Notes: a model not told the origin generated them from the sequence alone. Positions 7,456-15,562 are shown, counted from the stretch's first letter. The stretch: DNA of 64,000 nt from Actinobacteria bacterium HGW-Actinobacteria-1 (GCA_002841355.1 PHFB01000007.1:78501-142500), one strand, 5' to 3'. Program-made: numbers and translations.

Positions 7456-8739
7456 CTATGCGTGCGTGGGCTTCGTCCCCTTGAGCGGCATGGCCGCAAC
7501 CACGAGGTCGATCACCTGCCACACCTGGAGTCCGAGTTCGTGGATCTCGTTAAGCTCCTCGATCTGCAGGCGGCAGTTCTCACACGGACAGGCCAACACA
7601 CTGGCACCGCTCGCCTTCAGCTGTTCGACCTTCTTGATGCCGGATGCCAGTCGCACATCCTTGAACTCCTCCATCGCGACAATGCCGCCACCGCCACCGC
7701 AGCACCATTGCTCGGCACGGTTGGGGGTGAGATCGACGAAATTGTCCGTCACTGCTTTCACGATGTCCCGCGGCTCCTCGAACTTGCCGCCGTTGCGGCC
7801 GAGCTGGCACGGATCGTGATAGGTGACCTTGCCCTCGATGAGACCCTTGTCCACGGTGATGCGACCGGCCTTGATGTACTGGTCGACCTTCTCGAGGATG
7901 TGGCTGATCTTGAAGGGCATCGGTTCCTTTGACCAGGCCTCGTAGAAGAACTCGGCGACGCGGTACGCATGACCGCACTCCGGTACGACGATCTCCTTGA
8001 CGCCCAGTCGTTTCGCCTCATCGATATAGCGCTTGGTGATGAGCCGCGCCTTCTCGACATCGCCGTAGAAGAAGCCGTAGTTGGCCGCTTCGAACATCGA
8101 GATGGTCCAGTTCTCGCCAGCCTCCTCAAAGATGACGGCAGCAGGACGGATCGAGTGCGCCCCGGCGAGCGCCACATACAGGATGTCGGCACCCTCCTTG
8201 TTCACCGGAACCCGGGAGTTCGGGTTGCCGGTGATCGCACGCACTTCCTCCTGGATGTCCTCGAAGCCGCTGACCATGACGTCGTTGAACATCTCGGCAT
8301 TGTCGCCCTTGAAGATCGCGGCGTCAGCCAGCTGACCGAGCATCTCGTTGCCCTTGCCCGCGGCGATGAGGATCGCTTTCGCCACCGAGAGGATCCAGGC
8401 GGTGTCGATCGAGAACGGGCAGTAGTACATGCAGCGACGGCAGCCGGTGCATGCGTACGTCGAGTCGTAGAGCTCGTCGAGCAGGTTCTCGTCGGGGTCG
8501 CGCGCCTCGTAGAGAGCGGGCACGAACTCGCCGGTCTTGGTGAAGTACTTCTTGTAGATCTGACGAATCAGCTCTGCGCGCCGGGCGGGGAGGTACTTGA
8601 AGTCCCCGGTTCCCACGTACTGATGGCACGCGTCCTTGCAGATCGCGCAGCGCGCGCAGATGTCCATGTACTGCTTGAGCTGTCGGTTCATCTTCTTATC
8701 GATGACCCCCGTGAGGGTCGTGAGCTGCGTTGAGTCCAT
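7456..8739 (-). CDS. HdrD/DsrK-like iron-sulfur oxidoreductase (CCG domain)
   Basis: A 427-residue protein of the heterodisulfide-reductase subunit D / DsrK / GlpC type. Two ferredoxin-like 4Fe-4S motifs lie at the N-terminus: C28-C31-C34-C38 and C97-C100-C103-C107. They are followed by a degenerate first CCG domain ending PECGHAY (C255) and one complete CCG motif (C311, C346-C347, C386-x2-C389) that in relatives binds a noncubane 4Fe-4S cluster for disulfide or persulfide chemistry. The start is 2 bases beyond the stop of the NarI-like gene, with GAGGAG upstream, indicating translational coupling: the pair looks like a DsrMK- or HdrED-type membrane electron-transfer unit. The physiological disulfide or persulfide substrate is not evident. 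Confidence 0.88.
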   Translation of the reverse strand: MDSTQLTTLTGVIDKKMNRQLKQYMDICARCAICKDACHQYVGTGDFKYLPARRAELIRQIYKKYFTKTGEFVPALYEARDPDENLLDELYDSTYACTGCRRCMYYCPFSIDTAWILSVAKAILIAAGKGNEMLGQLADAAIFKGDNAEMFNDVMVSGFEDIQEEVRAITGNPNSRVPVNKEGADILYVALAGAHSIRPAAVIFEEAGENWTISMFEAANYGFFYGDVEKARLITKRYIDEAKRLGVKEIVVPECGHAYRVAEFFYEAWSKEPMPFKISHILEKVDQYIKAGRITVDKGLIEGKVTYHDPCQLGRNGGKFEEPRDIVKAVTDNFVDLTPNRAEQWCCGGGGGIVAMEEFKDVRLASGIKKVEQLKASGASVLACPCENCRLQIEELNEIHELGLQVWQVIDLVVAAMPLKGTKPTHA

Positions 8740-8741
8740 GC

Positions 8742-9467
8742 TTACTCACTCCTCACAAGGTTGGACGAGAAGGCGCCGATCGCGTGCACGAGCTTGCTGA
8801 ACGGGAAGTACATGAGCAGCAGGTCCGTGAAGAGCATGTGCGTTCCAAGCGAGACTCCCACGTTGCTGGCGAGCAGCTCGGCCGGAATCTCCGGCTTGAA
8901 CGTCATGAGGCTCAGGAACCACTCGCGATAGGTGGCTGCGTGTACCACGCCGCCGTATACGAAGCGCATGTGGTCGCCCATCGCAACGACGCCGAGGAGC
9001 AAGAAGAGCAGTAGGTAGTCTTCCGGCACAGAGAGGCTCTTGTACGGGCCAAACGTCCTGCGGACGATCCAGAAGAGCACGCCGACGAGCATGAGGATTC
9101 CGGCGATACTGCCGGACCATGCCGCGAAGGTGTTCATACCGGCCTCGCCGAGCCATTCCGGCAGGAACGGGAACTCGTGGATCAAGCGCAGATGCCCGAC
9201 GAACGCGCCAAGCGCGGCGACGTGGAACGCCATCGCGAAGATCCACATCGTCGGCTCGATCTTGGCCGATTGGGGGGCGATGAACGTATCGGCAAGCAGC
9301 TTGCCGAAGCGGCCTGCGCCGCTCTTCGGCTTCGGGAACATCCCGAGACGGACGGGCGACTTGGGTGTCGTGGCCCACTGGTAGATGCGCCACGCCATGC
9401 CGCCGAAGAACACGATCGCCGTGAGGTAGATGCCCCAGACCGATGTTATCCAGAGGTAGGTTTCCAT
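8742..9467 (-). CDS. NarI/DsrM-like haem b membrane protein
   Basis: A 241-residue integral membrane protein with about five transmembrane helices, related to the gamma subunit of respiratory nitrate reductase, HdrE and DsrM. Histidines placed for haem b ligation lie in AFHVAALGAFVGHLRLIHEF and in the last helices (GTHMLF, KLVHAIGAF). It would pass electrons between the quinone pool and the HdrD/DsrK-like protein encoded immediately downstream. The ATG at 9467 follows GGAG; a longer frame upstream overlaps tusA and is not needed for the fold. Confidence 0.85.
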   Translation of the reverse strand: METYLWITSVWGIYLTAIVFFGGMAWRIYQWATTPKSPVRLGMFPKPKSGAGRFGKLLADTFIAPQSAKIEPTMWIFAMAFHVAALGAFVGHLRLIHEFPFLPEWLGEAGMNTFAAWSGSIAGILMLVGVLFWIVRRTFGPYKSLSVPEDYLLLFLLLGVVAMGDHMRFVYGGVVHAATYREWFLSLMTFKPEIPAELLASNVGVSLGTHMLFTDLLLMYFPFSKLVHAIGAFSSNLVRSE

Positions 9468-9477
9468 TGGCTCCACG

Positions 9478-9720
9478 CTACTTGACGCGCTTGACCAGGA
9501 AGACGAACTCGCTGCCTTCCTTGGCGGCCTGCAGCACTTCGTTCCCGGTGCTTTTCGCCCACGCGGGGATGTCTGCCATGGCACCCGGGTCGGTCGCGAC
9601 GGCGCGAATGACGCCACCCACCGGCACGTTGCCGATGTTCTGGCTGACCTTCACCATCGGGAGGGGGCAGAGGAGGCCCTTGAGGTCGAGTTCGAGGTCG
9701 ATCTTGGTCTCGTCAGACAT
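9478..9720 (-). CDS. tusA: TusA-family sulfur carrier protein
   Basis: An 80-residue TusA/SirA-like protein with the diagnostic CPxP motif (LCPLPMVK, C18), whose cysteine carries a persulfide. AGGAG lies 6 bases before the ATG. TusA proteins hand sulfur to partners such as DsrE-type proteins or to sulfur-oxidation and thiolation enzymes. Here it lies between a DsrE-like gene and a NarI/HdrD-like pair, so it probably shuttles sulfur within this module rather than serving tRNA thiolation. That functional reading is inference from context. Confidence 0.92.
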   Translation of the reverse strand: MSDETKIDLELDLKGLLCPLPMVKVSQNIGNVPVGGVIRAVATDPGAMADIPAWAKSTGNEVLQAAKEGSEFVFLVKRVK

Positions 9721-9736
9721 GAGTGCTCCTTTAACG

Positions 9737-9756
9737 GGTCGTGCCGAGGCACGACC
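9737..9756. repeat. Perfect inverted repeat between the DsrE-like gene and tusA
   Basis: GGTCGTGCC (9737-9745) and GGCACGACC (9748-9756) form a hairpin with a very tight loop. It lacks a downstream T-run on the minus strand, so it may be an mRNA processing or stability element, or a protein-binding palindrome, rather than a terminator. Confidence 0.5.
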
Positions 9757-9789
9757 GGCTGCTGATACGTGCTGGTTTCGTTTGCGGGA

Positions 9790-10278
9790 CTAGATGAACA
9801 GCTGGATATCGGCGTCCTGCGCCTTGAGCAGGAAGAAGCCCACGCCGACCGGCTCCTTGACACCGTCGATGAAGCTCTCCTGCGGCATCTCCATGACGTC
9901 CATCGACATCTGGCAGCCGTACATGTTCACTCCCAGGTCGATCGCGAGGTCGCGGAGTTCGCTGAGCTTGCTCACGTTGTGATTACCCATCATCTTGCCG
10001 AACATCCAGCGACCCATACCGCCGAAGCTGAACTTGGACGGATTGGCCTTCATGATGTCGCCGCCGTACATGAGACCGAGCATGCGACCGAACAAGGTCT
10101 TGCCCGTGCTCACATTCTTCTTGATCGCGCGCAGGCCCCAGAACGTGAAGAACATGGTGACTTCCATGCCCATCGCGGCTGCGCCCGTTGCGATGATGAA
10201 CGCGCCGAACAACTTGTCCATATCGCCGCTCATCACCACCATTGCCAGGCTCTTCTGGCGGGGCTCCTCTTCCGGCAT
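9790..10278 (-). CDS. DsrE/DsrF/DrsH-like (DsrE2-type) protein
   Basis: A 162-residue protein of the DsrE2 family (Pfam DrsE_2), commonly encoded next to TusA. Features include LAMVVMSGDMDKLFGAFIIA at the N-terminus and the conserved cysteine in MYGCQMSMDVMEM (C122), the only Cys and the expected sulfur-transfer residue. The segment AFIIATGAAAMGMEVTMFFT is hydrophobic, as in many DsrE2 proteins that may associate with membranes. GGAGG precedes the ATG by 8 bases. It is the first structural gene after the ArsR regulator. Confidence 0.9.
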   Translation of the reverse strand: MPEEEPRQKSLAMVVMSGDMDKLFGAFIIATGAAAMGMEVTMFFTFWGLRAIKKNVSTGKTLFGRMLGLMYGGDIMKANPSKFSFGGMGRWMFGKMMGNHNVSKLSELRDLAIDLGVNMYGCQMSMDVMEMPQESFIDGVKEPVGVGFFLLKAQDADIQLFI

Positions 10279-10335
10279 CTAGCGTTCCTCCTTTGAGACT
10301 CAGGGTATGTTCACGGCCCGAGGACCGTTCCGGCC

Positions 10336-10668
10336 TTAGTCGTGCTCGCCCGGAGCGGCCGCCGTGCGGCTCTGCTCCTCGAGCGATTCGCGCATGACCT
10401 CGGTGATGAGGTCGAAGGCGACGAGGATCTTGGGATTCGAGAGGGTGTAGTAGATGTTCGCGCCTGATCGGCGCGAGCGGACAACGCCACGGCTGCGCAT
10501 GATCGAGAGATGCTGGGAGAGCGTGGCCTGGGGGATGCCGGTCCGAGCTGCGATCTCGCTCACCGACACCTCGCCTTCGCGAAGACTGTCCAGAATCATC
10601 TGCCGCTTGGGATTCGCAAGCGTCTTGCAGACCTCTGAATGAAGACAGTAGAAGCTTTCGTCGTCCAC
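10336..10668 (-). CDS. ArsR/SmtB-family transcriptional regulator
   Basis: A 110-residue winged-helix repressor: VCKTLANPKRQMILDSL, the recognition helix region TGIPQATLSQHLSIMRSRG and the wing SRRSGANIYYTLS. It has only two cysteines, C8 and C14, in the N-terminal helix; there is no CVC metal motif of ArsR in helix 3. A thiol or sulfur-species sensor, in the manner of the BigR/SqrR/YgaV group, is plausible given the sulfur-transfer genes downstream, but those sensors use differently placed cysteines. GTG start with ACGGAGG 6 bases upstream. It heads the minus-strand operon through 7456. Confidence 0.88.
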   Translation of the reverse strand: MDDESFYCLHSEVCKTLANPKRQMILDSLREGEVSVSEIAARTGIPQATLSQHLSIMRSRGVVRSRRSGANIYYTLSNPKILVAFDLITEVMRESLEEQSRTAAAPGEHD

Positions 10669-10690
10669 GGCGTCCTCCGTAGGTACTCAC

Positions 10691-10714
10691 ATATGCGAAT
10701 ATGCGAATATGATG
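10691..10714. promoter_or_regulatory. Tandem 8-bp repeats, candidate ArsR operator
   Basis: ATATGCGA occurs at 10691-10698 and 10699-10706, followed by a variant ATATGATG at 10707-10714. The block is AT-rich in an otherwise high-GC region and lies 23-46 bases upstream of the regulator's GTG. This is where an autoregulatory site would be expected. It is a direct repeat, not the usual dyad of ArsR operators, so binding is a hypothesis. Confidence 0.45.
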
Positions 10715-10822
10715 CCACAATATTAGGACTTGCTAACAATCAAAGCAAGTGGCTTCACAAGCGATTCGTCCTTATGCTGCCATCCGTCCGTCGGAAGTGC
10801 CTTTGGAGCCGCTTGCGCTGCT

Positions 10823-10850
10823 TTGAACCCCCGAGGGTGCGTGCTACGAT
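10823..10850 (+). promoter_or_regulatory. Candidate promoter of the chemosensory operon
   Basis: TTGAAC (10823-10828) and TACGAT (10845-10850) are separated by 16 bases, a reasonable sigma-70-type promoter. Transcription would begin near 10857, about 70 bases before the first gene. Confidence 0.55.
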
Positions 10851-10925
10851 TAAGCCCGCATGAACCCTTGCGTGGGCGCCGTCGACCGGTTGCTGCGCTG
10901 ACACGAACCGGACGGGGAGGATCAC

Positions 10926-11672
10926 GTGGCCCTCGAGGGTAACCTCAAGGACTTCTCACTTGCGGACATGTTCCGTCTGCTTGCGTCCGGTCGGAAGACC
11001 GGGACGCTGCATCTCGAGTTGCCCGATGCGCAAGGGAAGGTCTGCTTCAAGAAGGGTCGCGTCTTCTTCGCGTCCAGCAACTGGCACCGGGAGTCGCTCG
11101 GCCGACGCATCGTCAAGGCCGGCGTGATCTCGGAGAAGCAGCTTCGCCAGGCACTCGGCCTTCAGAAGATCCAGAAGAAGGAAAAGGCGGATCGCCGCCT
11201 CGGGCAGATTCTGGTCGATGAGGGATACCTCGATGCGAAGGTCCTCGAGACCTTCATCCAGGAGCAGATCAACGACACGCTCTTCGATCTCTTCCGCTGG
11301 GAAGACGGTCAGCTCCGCTTCGAAGGCGATGAGACGTGCGAGGAAGAGGACATCGGTATCTCGGTGTCTGTCGAGAACATCATCATGGAGTCATCTCGGC
11401 GCCTCGAGCTTTGGGGACGGATTCGACAGAAGATTCCATCGCTGGAGACGGAATTCGTCATGGCCTCCGCGCCGGGCGACAAGTCGATGGAGATTCACCT
11501 CAAGCCGAAGGAATGGATGTTGCTGTGTTACCTGCACGGCGGGCGTTCGGTGAAGGAACTCGTCGGTCTCACCGGCTACAACGATTTCGAGACTGCACGG
11601 ATTCTGTACGGCATGTACTCGGCCGGGCTTATCGAACGAATCGGAGACGACGCTGACGGCGTCGTCGACTGA
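10926..11672 (+). CDS. DUF4388 (PatA-like N-terminal domain) protein
   Basis: A 248-residue protein whose N-terminal 100 or so residues match the DUF4388/PatA N-terminal domain: GNLKDFSLADMFRLLASGRK, TGTLHLE and GKVCFKKGRVFFASS. The middle (RLGQILVDEGYLDAKVLE) looks like a helical region similar to the MshEN-type motif 'lG.iLve.G.i', and the C-terminus resembles a winged helix (VKELVGLTGYNDFETARILYGMYSAGLIER). Such proteins accompany two-component and gliding/twitching regulators, but their biochemical role is not known. GTG start with GGGGAGG upstream. First gene of the chemosensory operon. Confidence 0.85.
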   Translation: MALEGNLKDFSLADMFRLLASGRKTGTLHLELPDAQGKVCFKKGRVFFASSNWHRESLGRRIVKAGVISEKQLRQALGLQKIQKKEKADRRLGQILVDEGYLDAKVLETFIQEQINDTLFDLFRWEDGQLRFEGDETCEEEDIGISVSVENIIMESSRRLELWGRIRQKIPSLETEFVMASAPGDKSMEIHLKPKEWMLLCYLHGGRSVKELVGLTGYNDFETARILYGMYSAGLIERIGDDADGVVD

Positions 11673-11683
11673 GGTCGTGACCG

Positions 11684-13192
11684 GTGAACGGTGAAGGTCT
11701 CGCGAAAGACTTGACGATGGATGAGTTCGCGCGTTTCCGCGACTTCATCCACTCCTCGTCGGGCATCTTCCTTGAAGATGGCAAACTCGACTCGCTGCGG
11801 ATCTCGCTTGTGACCCGCGCGACGCGGCTCGGATACCCGGCGTTCGACGACTACTACCGACTGCTGGTGCAAGACGACCAGGAGTTCAATGAGCTCATGA
11901 ACCTCGTCACAATCAATGAGACGAGCTTCTTCCGCTTCCCACAGCAGTTCGACGCGCTGAGAAACAAGATCCTCCCCGAGATCATGGCGGGGAAGCCGCA
12001 ATCCAACCGCAACATAAGGATCTGGTCGGCAGGATGCTCCACTGGCGAGGAGCCATACTCGCTCGGCATGACGTGCATCGACGCCGGCATCCAGGGGCTC
12101 GGATGGAAGCCGCAGATCCTTGGCACCGACGTCTCCACCAAGGCGCTTTCGGCGGCTAAGAAAGGCGTGTACGGCAAGCGGGCGATGCTCAACGTCTCCA
12201 AGGAGGTCGTCGCGCGGCACTTCGAGCCCGAGAACGAACTCTTCGCGGTAGCGCCTCACGTGCGTAGCATCGTGGATTTCGGCTACCACAACCTCATCAA
12301 GGAGCCGTATCCGCTCTCGCTCATGGGGAACTGGGACATCATCTTCTGCCGAAACGTCACCATCTACTTCAAGATGGAATCGACCAAGCGCGTCGTCTCG
12401 AACTTCTACAACAGCCTGAATGAGGGTGGCTACCTTTTCATCGGCCACTCGGAGACACTGTCCTCCGTAAGCGATGTGTTCGAGGCCGTCGAGGTCGACG
12501 GTGTCTTCCTGTACCGGAAGCCACGTGCGAAGCGGCTGTTCGCCGCGACTCGCCCGGAGCCGAGAGCACCGATCGTCGTGCCGTCGGTGTCTCCGGTTGC
12601 GAAGACCGAGCCCCGCGCCCCTCGCAAGCCGGTCGTCATTCCGGTACCCGCGCCGAAGCCCCCCGAATGCGGCGACGGCGAGGATCTTATCGTTCAGGCT
12701 CGGCAGTGTCTGGAGCAGGGGCATCCTGAACGAGTCCTGGACCTCGTGGAGCGCATTCTCGCCGATGATCCCGGCAATGCCGAGGCGCATCTTCTCTCGG
12801 CGTACGTGCACGCGGATTCTGGCGACTACGTGCAGGCGCTCGAGGCGTGCCACCGGGCGCTGGCGATCAACCCGCTGCTTCCGGTTGCACGCTACATACT
12901 CGGCATCATCTATCAGCGTCAGGGTGACCCCGTTCGGGCGATCAGCGAACTGAAGAAGACCATCTATATCGACGCCGACTTCGCCCTCGCGCACCTGAAT
13001 CTCGCCAACATCTACAAGGCGCAGCGCAAGTGGGAATCCGCCGCTCGCGAGTACGAGAACGCGCTGCGTGCGCTCTACAAGAGCCCGGAGGGTTCATGGA
13101 CTGAGTTCCTTGGCGGATTCAAGGCCGATCTGCTTGCAAAGACCTGCGAACGGAGTCTGCTAGAGTGTCGGAAGGCGATGGGAGCCGCCTGA
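11684..13192 (+). CDS. cheR: CheR chemoreceptor methyltransferase with C-terminal TPRs
   Basis: S-adenosylmethionine-dependent methylation of receptor glutamates. Of 502 residues, about 1-280 form the CheR methyltransferase with SAGCSTGEEPYSLGM (SAM binding) and WDIIFCRNVTIYF. A Pro/Arg-rich linker (about 285-325) leads to tetratricopeptide-like repeats (for example AEAHLLSAYVHADSGDYVQA and FALAHLNLANIYKAQRKWES) to the end. TPR-bearing CheRs are known in FrzF- and Wsp-type systems, where the repeats control access to receptors. The GTG start is 11 bases after the previous stop with only a weak ribosome binding site, suggesting coupled translation. Confidence 0.93.
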   Translation: MNGEGLAKDLTMDEFARFRDFIHSSSGIFLEDGKLDSLRISLVTRATRLGYPAFDDYYRLLVQDDQEFNELMNLVTINETSFFRFPQQFDALRNKILPEIMAGKPQSNRNIRIWSAGCSTGEEPYSLGMTCIDAGIQGLGWKPQILGTDVSTKALSAAKKGVYGKRAMLNVSKEVVARHFEPENELFAVAPHVRSIVDFGYHNLIKEPYPLSLMGNWDIIFCRNVTIYFKMESTKRVVSNFYNSLNEGGYLFIGHSETLSSVSDVFEAVEVDGVFLYRKPRAKRLFAATRPEPRAPIVVPSVSPVAKTEPRAPRKPVVIPVPAPKPPECGDGEDLIVQARQCLEQGHPERVLDLVERILADDPGNAEAHLLSAYVHADSGDYVQALEACHRALAINPLLPVARYILGIIYQRQGDPVRAISELKKTIYIDADFALAHLNLANIYKAQRKWESAAREYENALRALYKSPEGSWTEFLGGFKADLLAKTCERSLLECRKAMGAA

Positions 13193-13267
13193 TGAAGCGA
13201 ACCCTAAAGCAAACACGTGCGTGGGGCGATACATCACGGGAGAGCAGTGTCGAGGAGGGAGCTGGGA

Positions 13268-13645
13268 ATGCCTGCACGCATACTCGCGGTTGACGATAGC
13301 CCGACGATCCTTGAGATGATCAAGGCTATTCTCGAGGCCGGAGGCTACGACGTCATCACCGCTGCGGACGGCGCGGAAGCGCTGGAGACCGCGCGCAGCG
13401 AGAAGCCCGACCTGATCCTGCTCGACGTGATGCTGCCCAAGCTCGACGGGTATCGCGTCTGCCGCCTGCTGAAGTTCGACCAGAACTACAAGAACATCCC
13501 GATCATCATGCTGACTGCCAAGACCGAAGAGCAGTCGATGGCTACCGGTATCCGTACCGGCGCCAATCAGTACCTCACGAAGCCCGTAGAACCCGACACC
13601 CTTCTCTCGGCTGTTGCCGAGGAACTCGCGAAGGTGCAGGGCTAG
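13268..13645 (+). CDS. CheY-like single-domain response regulator
   Basis: A 125-residue receiver domain: acidic pocket D9-D10, phosphoacceptor D53 in LLDVMLPKLDGYRV, the Thr of MLTAKTEE and the Lys of LTKPVEPD. It has no output domain, so it should act by protein binding. GAGGAGGG precedes the ATG at 13268; an upstream in-frame start would bury this site. Placed between cheR and the GspE-like gene, it is the obvious phosphorylation partner of the CheA encoded downstream, although it resembles PilG/PilH-type regulators as much as flagellar CheY. Confidence 0.92.
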   Translation: MPARILAVDDSPTILEMIKAILEAGGYDVITAADGAEALETARSEKPDLILLDVMLPKLDGYRVCRLLKFDQNYKNIPIIMLTAKTEEQSMATGIRTGANQYLTKPVEPDTLLSAVAEELAKVQG

Positions 13646-13651
13646 GCACAT

Positions 13652-15556
13652 ATGGACGACACGAACGCAATCTCCAGTCGAGTGCTCGATAGCCTGGTAG
13701 GGGCGGGGTTGCTCACTGTTGACCAGCTTGCAACGGTAAGCGGGCAGGCGGCGACACGCGGCGTGAGTGCCGGAGTCGTGCTGGCAGAGCGTGGTCTCGT
13801 CTCGGCGGCCGATGTCGCTTCTGTGCTCGAACATGAGATGGGTGTGCCGAGAGTCGACCTTTCCAGCTACGCGCCGGAGGATGCAGCGCTTGCGATCGTG
13901 CCCGGCGAGGTGGCGCGGGCGCGCCGTGTGCTGCCGCTCTTCGATATCGAGGGCATGCTGACGGTCGCCATCGGCGATCCGATGGACGTGTTCATGCTTG
14001 ATGACCTGGCTGCCGACCTTGGCATGGAGTTGGAGCCTGTTCTCACCGAGACGGCCGCGGTCGCGGCCGCTATCGAGACGTACTACGGTGCCGGGACAGC
14101 CGCAACGCCTGAAGCCGAGCCTGACGAAGCATTTGAGATGCCTTCGCCGGTCGCCGCTGACGAACTCCCGCCGCCTCCGCCAGTGGCAGAGGTCGAGGAT
14201 GCACCGCTCTTCGCGGCCTCGGACTTCTTCGACGAGCACGCCGACGAAGCCGTTGAGACGCCGTCTGTACCGATCGCACCCGCTGCGGAGATCGCGCCCG
14301 AGGACGTTGCACCGCTGCCCCCGGTCGAGACCATCGAGCAGATGGCCGAGGCGGCACCGGTGAGTGGCCCGCGTTCGATCGACCTCGACGTACTCGCGGT
14401 GGCCGACAGCCGGAAGATCGCGGTCCTCGTGACCGAGATTCTTGAAAGCGCCGTAGCTCGCGAGGCGAGCATGATCCATCTGCTGCCGTACAAGGACGAT
14501 TTCTTCCTTGTGTTCCGCGTGAAGGGCGGCCTCGAGAAGGTAGCGAGCGCACCGCTGTCGCTTCAGGGCGCGCTTGTGGACGGCCTCAAGAGCTTCGCGA
14601 AGATGTCGGGCGTGCAATCGTCGCGCCCGGCGCTCTCGCGCGTTCGCACCCGGGTCGCCGACAAGGACCTGGTGGTGACGGTTTCGGCCGTTCCGACGAT
14701 CGCCGGACAGCGGCTCGTCATCTCGCTTGCCCCGCACAAGCCGCACCCGCGCGGTCTTGGCGACCTTGGCATGTCTGAGGCCGAGGTCCGCGCGCTGCAT
14801 GCGATGGTCGAGCGGGGCCGCGGCATCCTTCTCGTGTGCGCACCCGTGGCTGCTGGCGCGAGCACGACGTACTACGCGCTCATGGCGCACGCTGCATCCA
14901 TCGGCAAGACCGTCTACTCGGTCGAGCGCTCGGTAGAGTACGAGATTCCCGCCGTGGCGCAGGTCATGGTGAACACAGCGTCGCCTGTCCCTGCTGCAAA
15001 CTACCTCGCAGCAGGGCTCAAGCAGGATACGGACGTCGTCGCCATCGACGGGCTTCGCACCGTCGAGGACGTGCACCTTGCTGTCGAGGCTGCGGGTCTC
15101 GGCAAGCTGGTCATCGCCACGTTCCCGGCGTCGGACATCGCTTCCGGCGTGCGTCGTATGCTCGATCTTGGCGTGGAGCCCCACAGCCTTGCCTCGGCCC
15201 TGACGTTGGGCGTCGCTCAGCGGCTCGTGCGCATCAACTGCCCGAACTGCACGGTAGAGGCGCCGAGCGATGCGCTGGCTCGGATTCCGGGCGTGACAGC
15301 GGACGTCGTGAACAAGACCGGCACGGGATGCCCGAATTGCGGCAAGAGCGGTTTCCGCGGCGCCGTCGGCATCTTCGAGGTGCTGCCGTTCACCGAGCCC
15401 GTGCGGGCGAAGGTCGCGACGGGTTCCACAGGTGCGGAGATTGCCGCTGCCGCGGATGCGGCCGGCATGCGTCCACTTTCGGCCTCAGGCCTGGCACGCG
15501 TACGTGCCGGTGCAGTGAGCGCCGATGAGCTTGATAGGGTCCTGCGGTTCTCCTAG
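13652..15556 (+). CDS. GspE/PilB-like protein with degenerate nucleotide-binding motifs
   Basis: A 634-residue protein built like a type II secretion / type IV pilus ATPase: an MshEN-type N-terminal domain (about 10-150; LAERGLVSAADVASVLEHEMGVP), an acidic Pro/Glu-rich linker (about 150-235), and a GspE-like domain (about 240-634). The ATP site is ruined. The Walker A segment reads C396-APVAAGA-STT, so the invariant Lys is Ala403, and the Walker B region reads VVAIDGLRT with Gly467 where the catalytic Glu stands. The paired CxxC zinc motif (C530/C533, C560/C563) and its surroundings are intact. It begins 6 bases after cheY and is followed 6 bases later by cheW. I infer a non-catalytic adaptor or c-di-GMP-type sensor inside the chemosensory complex; it is not a pilus motor. 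No other pilus genes are nearby. Confidence 0.85.
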   Translation: MDDTNAISSRVLDSLVGAGLLTVDQLATVSGQAATRGVSAGVVLAERGLVSAADVASVLEHEMGVPRVDLSSYAPEDAALAIVPGEVARARRVLPLFDIEGMLTVAIGDPMDVFMLDDLAADLGMELEPVLTETAAVAAAIETYYGAGTAATPEAEPDEAFEMPSPVAADELPPPPPVAEVEDAPLFAASDFFDEHADEAVETPSVPIAPAAEIAPEDVAPLPPVETIEQMAEAAPVSGPRSIDLDVLAVADSRKIAVLVTEILESAVAREASMIHLLPYKDDFFLVFRVKGGLEKVASAPLSLQGALVDGLKSFAKMSGVQSSRPALSRVRTRVADKDLVVTVSAVPTIAGQRLVISLAPHKPHPRGLGDLGMSEAEVRALHAMVERGRGILLVCAPVAAGASTTYYALMAHAASIGKTVYSVERSVEYEIPAVAQVMVNTASPVPAANYLAAGLKQDTDVVAIDGLRTVEDVHLAVEAAGLGKLVIATFPASDIASGVRRMLDLGVEPHSLASALTLGVAQRLVRINCPNCTVEAPSDALARIPGVTADVVNKTGTGCPNCGKSGFRGAVGIFEVLPFTEPVRAKVATGSTGAEIAAAADAAGMRPLSASGLARVRAGAVSADELDRVLRFS

Positions 15557-15562
15557 ATTCGG

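Noticed and set aside
10336..10668. Arsenic or heavy-metal resistance operon, from the ArsR regulator.
   Set aside because: No arsenate reductase or efflux gene is present and the regulator lacks the helix-3 CVC metal motif; the downstream genes are sulfur-transfer and electron-transfer proteins.
10691..10714. CRISPR-like or microsatellite repeat.
   Set aside because: Only two and a half copies of an 8-bp unit without spacers; it is better viewed as a possible operator. No CRISPR array was seen in the window.
13652..15556. Active type II secretion or type IV pilus assembly ATPase.
   Set aside because: The Walker A lysine and Walker B glutamate are missing and no pilin, platform protein, prepilin peptidase or secretin gene is nearby; the context is chemosensory.
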